DNA of 64,000 nt from CAYFZO01 sp965223735 (GTDB taxonomy: Bacteria; Pseudomonadota; Gammaproteobacteria; Poriferisulfidales; Oxydemutatoraceae): the NCBI GenBank assembly GCA_965223735.1, contig OZ245010.1, positions 1,116,001-1,180,000 of the forward strand. The letters are read 5' to 3'. Under the pieces are notes generated by a model that saw only the letters and a list, made by a program, of their open reading frames with translations, made no database searches and was not told the origin of the DNA. The translations under genes were made by a program, and so were the position numbers. This document shows positions 7,077-16,682 of this stretch, in pieces. Positions within the stretch are counted from its first letter, which is position 1. Each line of letters starts with the position of its first letter.

Positions 7077-7300
7077 TCAGGCGGAGTGGGTAATCTCGCG
7101 CAGCGCGTCGGCCTGTCGCGCGGCGTAGTGGCAGTGTGCCTGAGGCTGATGCAGGAACCGCCCGCGCATACGGACGATGGAGATGGCGGCATTGGACAGG
7201 CAGGCAAGGTTGCGCGGCAGGCGACCGGTGCGCACGCGCGAGCGGTCCTCGTCACAGGCGACATCGCGCACGTAGTGAACGTGGTTCTCGATCTCCCACC
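7077..7300 (-). pseudogene. ISAs1-like transposase remnant (C-terminal part)
   Basis: On the minus strand this reads WEIENHVHYVRDVACDEDRS, then RVRTGRLPRNLACLSNAAIS and IVRMRGRFLHQPQAHCHYAA. This matches the end of ISAs1/H-repeat DDE transposases (catalytic Glu in WEIEN, then the DEDxSxVRTG block). No N-terminal or central part is present, so it is a decayed fragment. The stretch 6772-7589 holds nothing else I can identify. Confidence 0.65.
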
Positions 7301-7589
7301 TGACTTCGACGGTTTATTTCAGCAAGTGGTTGATTTACAAAAGACCGTTTTCCGATCCAGGCACAACATTTCAGGCTTTCGCCGACTCTTGTCGGTCAGT
7401 CCAGCGCGTAGGCGCTCGCCGTATGCTTTACCTTCATGATCGAGCGTGGATTCAACTGTCAAAGTCGGGACAGAGGCTTGGCGCCTTTAAGGTAAAGGAG
7501 GCTACAATGCGGGGAGTCTTGATACAACATGTCCCGGGGCATCAAGGGCCTGAAGATCGTGGAAATAAACTAATCAGGGGGAAGACCCA

Positions 7590-8749
7590 ATGACAGAAAC
7601 TAAACAACCAGCCAGAACACTCGTTTTCAGTTTTGACGGCACCGGTAACGAGCCGAGCGATGCCGGAAAGTTTACCGAAGACGAGAGTATAAGCAACGTG
7701 CTCAAACTCCACATCCTGATGGGTGGGGGAATCAACGCCGACAACACCAACACAAAGACGCCTAACGGTGAGAAGCAGATAACTTACTACTACAACGGTA
7801 TTGGCACCCGCGACGACCTCGAATGTATCCCATTGTTGGGTTCGCTGGTCTCAAAAAGCTCAGAAGTACATAAACATGGCTGTGGCGCCGAAATGGGGGG
7901 ACGCCGCCAGAATTCTTCGTGAGGCAAGGAAGGATTTAGATGGCTGTAATGGTACGTCCGGTGATCGTATCGTGGTCTTTGGTTTCAGCCGGGGTGCGGC
8001 GCTGGCACGGAAATTCGTCAGCCAGATCCTTGAGCAAAAACAAGATCGCGAGGTTTCCTTTCTGGGTGTATTCGACACCGTGGCCGCCATGGATGGCATA
8101 CACCAAAAGGGAGAGAAGCTTAGCAGCGACGTGTTCTTCGAGAATGGCACTTTGAATGATCGGGTGGAACAGGCGGTGCATATAGTGTCACTTGATGAAA
8201 ACCGCGTGCCTTTTGCTCCGACGCTGATCAACAAGGATATGAATAAGCCGAAGCGTATTCTTGAGGTCCGGTTCCCCGGCGTCCACAGCGACATCGGTGG
8301 TGGTTATTGGTTCGATGGCCTGTCTGACGGGACGCTTCAGTTCATGATCAGGCAGTGCAAAAAACTCTGGGTAAGGACATTGCTATCGCAGGCGATCAGG
8401 AAGACGATATCAAGGAAATGCTTAAGCAACAGCGCGAAGCGTTATCGGGGGTGACCGTGGACGACATGGAGATCTGTCCGAAGACCAACGGCGTTTTGCA
8501 TACCCACTCGGGCTTGTTGGTGAAAGCTGTGGATCTGGAACCACGTGTGGTTCGGGTCAACGTCAATGACCGACCAAGCGGGAATGATCTTCCTGTTCTG
8601 CATCAATGTGTCAAGGAACGATTTGATGCAGTTGTTGGCTACCGGCATTGCGAGACCTCCGGTTCAAGCTGTGGCTAGACAATAACAGCACACTCAGCGA
8701 GCCGATAGAGGGAATCAATGGGTTGCGACGATATGACCTTTCCCCGTAA
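7590..8749 (+). pseudogene. DUF2235 alpha/beta hydrolase, frameshifted
   Basis: The start MTETKQPARTLVFSFDGTGN has the FDGTGN motif of DUF2235 proteins, a family that includes type VI secretion phospholipase effectors (Tle1-like). The chain continues only across frames: frame 1 from 7590 to about 7860, frame 2 with VVFGFSRGAALARKFV (GxSxG nucleophile) and HSDIGGGYW to about 8360, a third segment from a run of six A at 8359-8364, and a last shift near 8640 to FKLWLDNNST and the TAA at 8747-8749. Three frameshifts make it a pseudogene, or a place of poor sequence. GGGGG upstream of the ATG serves as ribosome-binding site. Confidence 0.75.
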
Positions 8750-8909
8750 AGAGCCCCCCTGAATGAGGGGGATGTAAACCAAACTTGCAGCCGACTTGCC
8801 CATGACAACCCTCCGCTCAATGCATTGCCGACATTCCGACACCCGCGGGCCCGAATGTCCAGCGGCATTGCTTCTGACTGTCCCCTCAATGAGTTACAAC
8901 CGACTACAG

Positions 8910-9132
8910 AATCGCCCTGCTCGGGGGGGAACAGGCCGGGCTGATGGCGTTGCTCAATGCCGGCCTTGAGGATTCCGCCCAATTCCTTGAGGCGGCGGAG
9001 TTCGTCGTCGTCGCACGCGACCCCGATATGGCAGACGATACGCTGCCTGACTTTGCCGTCGCGGCGTATTCCCTCGACGAGTTGGACGGAGCGCCGGGGA
9101 CTGTTGGGAGTGGATTTGACGCGAACGAACAT
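8910..9132 (-). pseudogene. IS1634-like transposase remnant (N-terminal part)
   Basis: About 74 residues starting MFVRVKSTPNSPRRSVQLVE and continuing with RQRIVCHIGVACDDDELRRL correspond to the N-terminus of IS1634-family transposases. The frame then enters unrelated sequence, and no DDE core is present. Confidence 0.7.
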
Positions 9133-9168
9133 GGGGGAACGATACGAGGTATAACGACTAGGGAGTAA

Positions 9169-9268
9169 GGTCAGCCGACTGACTTTATCGTGTTTTTCCC
9201 CAAAATAGGATCAGCCGATTGACTTTATCGCATTTTTCCCTAAAATAAGGTCAGTCAACTGACTTTAT
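9169..9268 (+). repeat. Three 40-bp-spaced repeats with a GTCAG/CTGAC dyad
   Basis: Three copies of a unit built as an imperfect dyad (GTCAG-4-CTGAC in the first) followed by TTTAT and a T-rich stretch. TCAG occurs at exactly 9171, 9211 and 9251. They end about 50 bp before the ATPase gene at 9316 and lie behind the IS1634-like remnant. They could be operator sites, origin-like iterons or duplicated element ends; sequence alone does not decide. Confidence 0.6.
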
Positions 9269-9315
9269 TTTGCCGCTTAATGAAACCAACCCGCCCAGCT
9301 TGCTTTTAGACCGCC

Positions 9316-10755
9316 ATGGCTTTGCAGACCATCCCGGATAACATAGTCAGCGCCCAGATGCAGCAAGACAACCCCTGGTGGGCGGATCAGGCAGTGCCCG
9401 CCGCATTCGGTTCCATGACGCCGAGGCATTATCTCGAATCGTTCTGCAAACTGGCAACGACAAAACAGCCACGGCGAGGCGTTGTTCTGATGGGGCAACG
9501 CAGAGTCGGCAAAACAGTCCTGATCTACCACACAATCGCCCACCTCATTGAAAATGGCTACAACCCCCGGGACATATTTTACATCTCTTTGGACGGCCCC
9601 TCATATACAGGACAATCCCTGGACGATCTGCTGAAAATGTTTCTGAGCGGCGGGGATCCGGATGGACATAACACGCCGGCGTTTGTCTTTTTTGACGAGA
9701 TCCAGTACCTCAAGGGTTGGAAGCGGCATCTGAAGTCCCTGATAGATTCTCCGCGCTACCGGAATATTCAGTTTGCGGTTTCCGGCTCCGCCGGGGTCGC
9801 CTTGCAACGTGGCAGCAGAGAGTCCGGCGCCGGGCGGTTCACGGATTTTTATCTGCCGCCGCTGACGTTCATGGAGTATTGCGATCTTTCCGCTGACACG
9901 CCGTATGGCAGGCCGGATGATGAGGCTTCCATCACAAGCTTGAACTGCGCGTTTGAAGAGTATCTCCAGTATGGCGGCTATCCCGAGCTGGCCCTGTCCA
10001 ATGCGAGAAGCGATCCGAGCCGCTATATCGGTTCGGACGTGGTGGAAAAGGTTCTTCTGAGGGACTTGCCTTCGCTATACGGCATTTCCGACGTTCAGGA
10101 ACTCAACCGCTTGTTTCGCGTTCTCGCGTGGAATACGGGGCAGGAAATATCCATGGACAGTTTATCCAAGGCCTCGCACGTCGCTAAAAACACCCTGCTG
10201 CGTTATATGGAGTATCTGGAGACCGCGTTCCTGATCCGCCGCGTGGAGCGCATTGGTCACGATGCGCGGCATTTCAAGCGCGCGCATGCGTTCAAAACGT
10301 ACTTGGTCAATCCGGCGATACGGACTGCTCTTTTCGGGCCGCCCAGGGATGAGGATATGGGATTGCTCGTTGAAACCGCGCTGATGGCCCAGACGGATAT
10401 TGCCCGTGCCCAAATACGCTATGCGCGCTGGTCGACAGGCGGCGGCGGGGAAGTCGATATGGTCGAGTTGGGCGCGGATCTGAAGCCTCTGAGGATAACC
10501 GAGGTCAAATGGAGCGATCGTTTCTTTCATTACCCGGGCGACCTGGGTTCTCTGGCGTATTTTTATTCGCACCATCGCAACACGGTCACGGATCTGGTCG
10601 TGACGACGCAAACGAAGTCTGAGGTCAAGGCGGTGAGGGACATGATGATAAAGTTCCAGCCAGCCGCGGCGCGTTGCGCTGAAATAGGCCTTCATGGGCT
10701 GGGGCGCGACCTGCGGGACTGGCGGGCGGGGGTCTATGCGCAGGCTTCCCCCTGA
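9316..10755 (+). CDS. AAA-family ATPase with DUF4143-type C-terminus
   Basis: 479 residues. Walker A is GQRRVGKT (residues 60-67) and Walker B FVFFDEIQ (123-130). SGSAG follows as a sensor-like segment, then a winged-helix stretch (SMDSLSKASHVAKNTLLRYM). The C-terminal part matches DUF4143 with a PD-(D/E)XK-like core (GGGGEVDMVEL, RITEVKW). Such proteins are widespread in bacteria and archaea, often in accessory regions and suspected in nucleic-acid or defence roles; the function is unknown. Intact, between decayed mobile genes and the trp operon. Confidence 0.85.
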   Translation: MALQTIPDNIVSAQMQQDNPWWADQAVPAAFGSMTPRHYLESFCKLATTKQPRRGVVLMGQRRVGKTVLIYHTIAHLIENGYNPRDIFYISLDGPSYTGQSLDDLLKMFLSGGDPDGHNTPAFVFFDEIQYLKGWKRHLKSLIDSPRYRNIQFAVSGSAGVALQRGSRESGAGRFTDFYLPPLTFMEYCDLSADTPYGRPDDEASITSLNCAFEEYLQYGGYPELALSNARSDPSRYIGSDVVEKVLLRDLPSLYGISDVQELNRLFRVLAWNTGQEISMDSLSKASHVAKNTLLRYMEYLETAFLIRRVERIGHDARHFKRAHAFKTYLVNPAIRTALFGPPRDEDMGLLVETALMAQTDIARAQIRYARWSTGGGGEVDMVELGADLKPLRITEVKWSDRFFHYPGDLGSLAYFYSHHRNTVTDLVVTTQTKSEVKAVRDMMIKFQPAAARCAEIGLHGLGRDLRDWRAGVYAQASP

Positions 10756-11102
10756 TCAAACGATCATTGAACCAATTTCAGAGCCTTTCTGAAGATCAGA
10801 AGTTCCAGACGGACGCCTATACTCGTCATGCAGGAAAAAGATAAGCCACTCGCATAATGCCTCCCACTGATGAGGGTGATCCTGAAGTTGACGTGCAGGT
10901 TGCTTATTCCCTTAAGAATTGTATGAGACTGCCACTTCCGGGATATAAGGGGCAGGTGTTCTGCAAGCTTATGGCGGGGCGCCGGGTCTTCAAGTCCCCG
11001 GCACGGAGCGCCGGGCCGGGATCAGCTCGAGGACATGCTTGACTTTCAGGGGATGCGGCGGAGATCAGCCGCCGAAGTCAGGGGCAACCTCCCACGGCCG
11101 CG
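10756..11102. other. Gene-free stretch after the ATPase
   Basis: No coding frame I can support. It holds the second copy of the 30-bp repeat (10873-10902) and a GC-rich inverted stretch near 10978-11025 that could form a secondary structure behind trpC, though no T-run makes it a clear terminator. Confidence 0.5.
10873..10902 (+). repeat. 30-bp repeat, copy 2 (possible IS end)
   Basis: Second copy of the 30-bp stretch at 6857-6886. The two copies bracket the decayed accessory block 6.9-10.9 kb as direct repeats, which would fit two partial IS copies. Confidence 0.4.
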
Positions 11103-11936
11103 TCAATCAAAGAACAGGGTTTTCAATCTGGCGCCGGGATCGTCGGCGACCATCAACGCTTCGCCGACCAGATAAGCATACACCGAGGCGGCACGCAGGC
11201 GATCAACGTCGCGCCTGTCGTGAATACCACTTTCACTGACGACGATCTTGTCGGCGGGCACCCTGGCCGCAAGTTTCAAAGTCGTATCGAGATTGACTTC
11301 AAACGTATGCAGATTGCGGTTATTGACGCCGATCAATTCCACCGTGTCGCCGAGCGCAAGCGCGCGCTCGAGTTCGTCCTCGTCGTGCACCTCGACCAAC
11401 ACGTCCATGCCGCTGTCGCGTGCCAGATGGAACAAGTCGGCCAGCTGTTGCGTCTCGAGCGCGGCGACGATCAGCAATAAGCAATCGGCGCCGAACGCCC
11501 GGCTTTCATGGACCTGGTATTCGTCAATGATGAAATCCTTGCGCAGGATCGGCAACGGGCAGTGCTTGCGGATCAGATCGAGTACAACACCCGACCCCAT
11601 GAAGTACTTATGGTCGGTCAGCACCGACAGACACGAAGCACCCGCCGCCGAGTAGGCGCCGGCGATCGCGAGCGGATCGAAATCTTCGCGCAGAACACCC
11701 CTGCTCGGCGACGCGCGCTTGACTTCGGCAATGACGGCGGGCTTTTGCCGCTGCACGCGGTCCCTGAGGCCACGCGCGAACCCCCGGACCCCGCCTTGTT
11801 CGGCAGCCCAGTTCTTGAGCTCCTCAACGCTGTGCCGACGGCGGCGCGCGTCGATCTCGCCGCGCTTGTGCTCGAGGATCTCTTTCAAGGTGACGGGCAC
11901 CGTCGTCGCGTTGCTGTTCATCGTCCCGGCTGTCAC
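11103..11936 (-). CDS. trpC: Indole-3-glycerol-phosphate synthase
   Basis: 277-residue TIM-barrel enzyme that closes the indole ring in tryptophan synthesis. Family blocks seen: ILEHKRGEI, AVIAEVKRASPSRGVLRED (catalytic Glu and Lys), LRKDFIIDEYQ (catalytic Lys), LIGVNNRNL (catalytic Glu/Asn) and VSESGI. Its ATG overlaps the trpD stop by ATGA, so translation is coupled. An alternative start is the Met at residue 6. Single-function form, not fused to TrpF as in enterobacteria. Confidence 0.96.
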   Translation of the reverse strand: MTAGTMNSNATTVPVTLKEILEHKRGEIDARRRRHSVEELKNWAAEQGGVRGFARGLRDRVQRQKPAVIAEVKRASPSRGVLREDFDPLAIAGAYSAAGASCLSVLTDHKYFMGSGVVLDLIRKHCPLPILRKDFIIDEYQVHESRAFGADCLLLIVAALETQQLADLFHLARDSGMDVLVEVHDEDELERALALGDTVELIGVNNRNLHTFEVNLDTTLKLAARVPADKIVVSESGIHDRRDVDRLRAASVYAYLVGEALMVADDPGARLKTLFFD

Positions 11937-12941
11937 GGCAGACGCCGGGTGAAGTCAGCCCATTCCTTCAACTTGCACGCGGCAGCGCCGCTTTGCATGA
12001 CCCCGCGCGCGGCGATGACGCCTTCGTGCAAATTTTCCACCCGGTCGGCGATATACGCCGCCGCCGCCGCGTTCACGGCGACGATGTCGCTCGCCGCCCC
12101 GGCCTCACCGGCGAACACGCGCTCGACGATCGCAAGACTGTCGTCAACGCCGGTGGCGACGATCCGATCGAGCGGCGCAAGCTCACAACCAAAATCAGCA
12201 GGCGCGACCTGATACTCACGCAATGCACCGTCGCGCAACTCGACCACGCGCGTCCCGGCGCCGACACTGATCTCGTCCAGACCGTCTTCGGCGTGCACCG
12301 CCATCACCTGCTCGACACCCAGCGCCTGCGCGGCTTCGGCCATCGGCCGCAACCATTTCGCGTCAAATACGCCGACCACCTGCCGCGTGGCGCGCGCGGG
12401 ATTGGTCAATGGCCCGAGCAGATTGAACACCGAGCGGATACCTATCGCCTTGCGCGCTGGCGCCGCATATTTCATCGCCCCGTGGAACACGGGCGCAAAC
12501 AAAAACCCGATGCCGACCTCCCTGATGCAACGCACAACCTGTGCGGCGTCCAGTTCGAGCTTCACGCCCGCCAGTTCAAGAAAATCGGCACTGCCGCTGT
12601 TGCTCGACACCGAACGGTTGCCGTGTTTCGCAATGCGCACGCCCATGCACGCCGCCACGATCGCGCTTGCGGTGGACACGTTGAACGTGCCTCTGCCGTC
12701 GCCGCCGGTGCCGCAGGTATCCACCAGATCGTCGCAGCCGGTTTCGACCGCGACCGCATGGTCGCGCATCACCTGTGCCGCCGCGGCGATCTCGGCGGCG
12801 GTCTCACCCTTGCCGCTCAGCGCGACCAGAAAAGCCGCCGTCTGCGCGTCGCTGAGCCCGCCCGACATGATCGAACGCACCGCGTCACTCATCTCCCGCG
12901 ACGACAGATCGGAACCGACAAGCAGTTTTTCCAGCAGTGAC

Positions 12942-12955
<14 letters not shown>
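11933..12955 (-). CDS. trpD: Anthranilate phosphoribosyltransferase
   Basis: 340 residues, usual length. It transfers phosphoribose from PRPP to anthranilate. The glycine-rich PRPP loop DTCGTGGDGRGTFNVSTASA lies near residue 80, followed by KHGNRSVSSNSGSADFLE and MKYAAPARKAIGIRSVFNLL. Overlaps trpG by 14 bp and trpC by 4 bp in one operon. Not fused to trpG. Confidence 0.96.
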
Positions 12956-13526
<571 letters not shown>

Positions 13527-13593
13527 CTGATCAGCTCCGACTTCAGACTGTCAATACCGGCACGGACTTTACCGGCGTTGCAGCCACGCTACG

Positions 13594-13845
13594 GTTGAGC
13601 TTTACGCTCTCTTTCATTTTTGAGAAACTGATCGAAGTCGAGATTGAACCGCTTTTCCAGCATTTCAAGCGCATTTTTGATGCCCGTAAAAAAAAGTAAC
13701 AGGGTACCTATATGTCCTGCCCTCACCTTCATACTCGCCGAAAGGCCCATATGTTCTGCATCTTAGGGTGATAGCATTGACTGCCTATTTGCCGCTCAAT
13801 TGCAAGAAGCAGTTTATAGAAATCAGGGGATTTTTCTGAGTTCAT
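13594..13845 (-). pseudogene. Broken small reading frame between trpE and trpG
   Basis: On the minus strand an ATG at 13845 opens MNSEKSPDFYKLLLAIERQI and continues to a TGA after about 39 codons. Other frames then continue plausibly through EYEGEGRTYRYPVTFF and, after a run of eight T, to LEMLEKRFNLDFDQF and a TAG near 13594. Two shifts are needed to join the pieces. I do not recognise the protein. The rest of 13527-13969 holds nothing I can identify. Confidence 0.4.
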
Positions 13846-13969
13846 AATATCCACTCTTCATGCTTGATGTTTTGTCTGATCGCCCTCAACGGAAAGTGAA
13901 CGGCGGCGCCGGTGTTTCCCCCGGGATGCTTCAGGGTGACTTGAGCGTGGACAACACACGTCATTATAC

Positions 13970-15439
13970 TCACCCCCCCGATGCCACTACCGCGGCACGG
14001 ATCATCGTTCGCGCCTTGTTCATCGTCTCCTCCCATTCGACCTCGGGCCGCGAGTCGTACACTATCCCGGCGCCCGCCTGTACATACAGCACGTCGTCTT
14101 TTATCAGCGCGGTGCGGATCGCGATCGCGGTGTCCATCACGCCCGACCAGGCGAGATAGCCGACCGCGCCGGAATAAACGTGGCGCTTGACCGGCTCGAG
14201 TTCGTCTATAAGTTCCATCGCCCGCACTTTGGGCGCACCCGATACGGTGCCCGCGGGAAAGGTCGCGCGCAGGACGTCGATCGCCCTCGTGTCGGCGCCG
14301 CGCCGTCCGACCACGTACGACACGATATGCATCACGTGCGAATAGCGCTCGACGATCATTTTCTTTGCGACTTCGACGCTGCCGGTCTCGCACACCCGCC
14401 CGAGATCGTTGCGCCCGAGGTCCACCAGCATCAGATGCTCGGCTAACTCTTTTTCGTCACTCAGCAGCTCGTCCTCGAGCCGTGCGTCCTCCTCCGGCGT
14501 CGCGCCGCGCGGGCGGGTACCCGCGATCGGACGCACAAACAATTCCTTGTCTTCCGCACGCACCAGGGTCTCCGGCGACGAACCGACGATATGAAAATCA
14601 GCGAGGTCGAGGTAATACATGTACGGCGACGGGTTCAGGCGACGCAACTCGCGGTAGAGTTCGAACGGATGCTTCTTGAAAGGCGCTTGCAGGCACTGCG
14701 ACAGCACCACCTGCATCACGTCGCCGTCGGTGATGTAACACCGCGCCTTCTCGACCGCCCGCATGAACGCCTCCCTGCCAAAACCCGATGAGAAATCGGC
14801 CTCGGTCAACGTCGTTGAGGGGCGGGCGGGTAGAACCGGCACGCCTTCACCAAGACGCGCGGTCAATTCGTCGAGACGCTCACACGCACACTCATAAGCG
14901 TTGTTCTCCCCGGCATCAGCGTGCACGATCAGGTACAGACGGTTCTCCAGATTATCAAACACCGCGACTTCCCGCGAGACCATCAGCAGGACGTCGGGCA
15001 CGTCAATCGAATCCGGCTTGCACCCGGCAACCAGGCGGGGCTCGATATACCTCGCGGCGTCGTAGCCAAAATAGCCGACCAGCCCGCCGGTGAACCTAGG
15101 CAACTTGTCCGGGCACGGCACGCGAAATTCACCGATGAAGCGATCGACCCACGCGAGCGGGTCGGCGCACTTCACGGATTCGGGGGAGGTGCCGCCACGA
15201 TGCAGCGCAACGCGGTCGTCCCGCACTTCAATGCGGTCGGTACAGGGCAGGCCGATGATCGAATAACGCCCTAGGCGCGTCCCGCCGAGGACAGACTCAA
15301 ACAGGTAAGTGTACGGCGCGTTCGCAAGTTTCCTATAGACGCCGCTCGGTGTCTCGAGATCGGCGGCGACCTCGCTGACGACCGGAATATGCGTGTATCC
15401 CTCGGCACACTGCCGCTCAAAACACTCCCGCGTGATCAT
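13970..15439 (-). CDS. trpE: Anthranilate synthase component I
   Basis: 489-residue chorismate-using enzyme. An N-terminal feedback region contains LFESVLGGTRLGRYS (the LLES-type tryptophan-binding motif). The C-terminal chorismate-binding domain has IAGTRPRGATPEEDARLEDE, LVDLGRNDLGRVCETGSVEV, HVMHIVSYVVG and VQAGAGIVYDS. Begins 10 bp after rpe in the same direction, an arrangement common in proteobacteria. The presence of the feedback motif suggests inhibition by tryptophan; I see no clear leader-peptide attenuator. Confidence 0.96.
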   Translation of the reverse strand: MITRECFERQCAEGYTHIPVVSEVAADLETPSGVYRKLANAPYTYLFESVLGGTRLGRYSIIGLPCTDRIEVRDDRVALHRGGTSPESVKCADPLAWVDRFIGEFRVPCPDKLPRFTGGLVGYFGYDAARYIEPRLVAGCKPDSIDVPDVLLMVSREVAVFDNLENRLYLIVHADAGENNAYECACERLDELTARLGEGVPVLPARPSTTLTEADFSSGFGREAFMRAVEKARCYITDGDVMQVVLSQCLQAPFKKHPFELYRELRRLNPSPYMYYLDLADFHIVGSSPETLVRAEDKELFVRPIAGTRPRGATPEEDARLEDELLSDEKELAEHLMLVDLGRNDLGRVCETGSVEVAKKMIVERYSHVMHIVSYVVGRRGADTRAIDVLRATFPAGTVSGAPKVRAMELIDELEPVKRHVYSGAVGYLAWSGVMDTAIAIRTALIKDDVLYVQAGAGIVYDSRPEVEWEETMNKARTMIRAAVVASGG

Positions 15440-15448
15440 GGCCTGCCG

Positions 15449-16117
15449 TCAGACCGACGCGATCCGGCGACGCAGGTCCTCGATCACAGCGGCGTAATCA
15501 TCGGCGCCGAAGATGGCCGAGCCCGCGACGAAAGTGTCGGCCCCCGCTTGCTTGATCTCCGCAATATTCCGTTGCCCAACGCCGCCGTCTATTTCGAGGC
15601 GGATGTCGCGCCCGCTCACGTCGATGCGCTCGCGCGCTTCGCGCAACTTGGTCAGTGAAGACGGGATGAAATCCTGTCCGCCGAAACCGGGGTTCACCGA
15701 CATGACCAGTATCATGTCGAGCTGATCGATATGCCGGTCGAGGCAAGCAAGCGGCGTTTCAGGGTTGAACACCAGCGCGTTCCTGCAACCGGCGTCACGG
15801 ATCAGTTTGAGCGCGCCCGCGACGTCCGGACTCGCTTCGGGATGAAATGAAATGTAGTCGGCGCCGGCGGCGGCAAAGTCCGGGATCAACCGGTCCACCG
15901 GATCGGTCATCAGGTGTACGTCTATCGGCGCCGCGATACCGGCGTTGCGCAAAGCCCCGCATACCATCGGCCCGACCGTAAGATTCGGCACGAAATGATT
16001 GTCCATCACGTCGAAATGGATCATATCGGCGCCGGCGTCGAGCACGGCGCGGACTTCCTCGCCAAGACGCGCAAAATCAGCCGACAGGATCGAGGGGCAG
16101 ATAAGATCTTTTTGCAT
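15449..16117 (-). CDS. rpe: Ribulose-phosphate 3-epimerase
   Basis: 222-residue TIM-barrel metalloenzyme of the pentose phosphate and Calvin cycles, interconverting ribulose-5-P and xylulose-5-P. Motifs: CPSILSADFARLG, HFDVMDNHFVPNLT, DVHLMTDPVDR, HPEAS, MSVNPGFGGQDF, EIDGGV and AGSAIFG. The start chosen is the Met of MQKDLICPSILS; the frame opens three codons earlier. It leads the trp operon. Confidence 0.96.
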   Translation of the reverse strand: MQKDLICPSILSADFARLGEEVRAVLDAGADMIHFDVMDNHFVPNLTVGPMVCGALRNAGIAAPIDVHLMTDPVDRLIPDFAAAGADYISFHPEASPDVAGALKLIRDAGCRNALVFNPETPLACLDRHIDQLDMILVMSVNPGFGGQDFIPSSLTKLREARERIDVSGRDIRLEIDGGVGQRNIAEIKQAGADTFVAGSAIFGADDYAAVIEDLRRRIASV

Positions 16118-16307
16118 GAATCCCACTTCAGACTTGATTGGCGGGCTTCCACCCGCGAGGCGAAGTTTGGCGCCCGCTTCCGCCGGTCATACCCCTCGAG
16201 GTCATCTGCATAAATCACCTGAAGGCAGGCACCGCTTTACGGGGCCCGCTGATTATAATTGAAATCGGTTGCCTGAGTTCACAAAGCAGGATAGTTTGAC
16301 CCGCGTG

Positions 16308-16640
16308 ATGAAAACGCTCGTTTTGCAGATTGCCGCTTTCGGCCGGCTGCGGCTTTCGCTGTTCGCACTGACCATACTCGCCATACTGTTTGCGCCGGAG
16401 CCTGAGGTACGCGCTATCACCGAGTGGCCGCTGATCGTGCCGACGTTGATCGCGCCGACCGTCGCGCCGCTTGTGTTGATGGCCGTGCTACTCGACCTGG
16501 TGATGGCAAAAGTGATGTCGGCGGGCGAGGAAGACGCCGCAAAACAGGCGCACGCACGCCAGGTCATGCTTGCCGATGCGTTGGCGGCCATCGCCGTCGC
16601 ATACGCGTATTTACCGTTTTTCCTGGCGCTCGGACGCTAG
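16308..16640 (+). CDS. Small membrane protein of unknown function
   Basis: 110 residues from the ATG at 16308 (a TTG 13 codons upstream is possible). Three hydrophobic helices are visible: LSLFALTILAILFA, LIVPTLIAPTVAPLVLMAVL and ALAAIAVAYAYLPFFLAL, with a charged loop (SAGEEDAAKQAHARQ) before the last. Not recognised. Read opposite to rpe and to the oxidoreductase downstream. Confidence 0.65.
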   Translation: MKTLVLQIAAFGRLRLSLFALTILAILFAPEPEVRAITEWPLIVPTLIAPTVAPLVLMAVLLDLVMAKVMSAGEEDAAKQAHARQVMLADALAAIAVAYAYLPFFLALGR

Positions 16641-16682
16641 ACGCCCCCAACCGACCCTTGACCGGCCCCCGATTGGAGAGAA

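Noticed and set aside
10857..11042. Short plus-strand frame after the ATPase
   Set aside because: No ribosome-binding site or family resemblance; its start falls in the 30-bp repeat.
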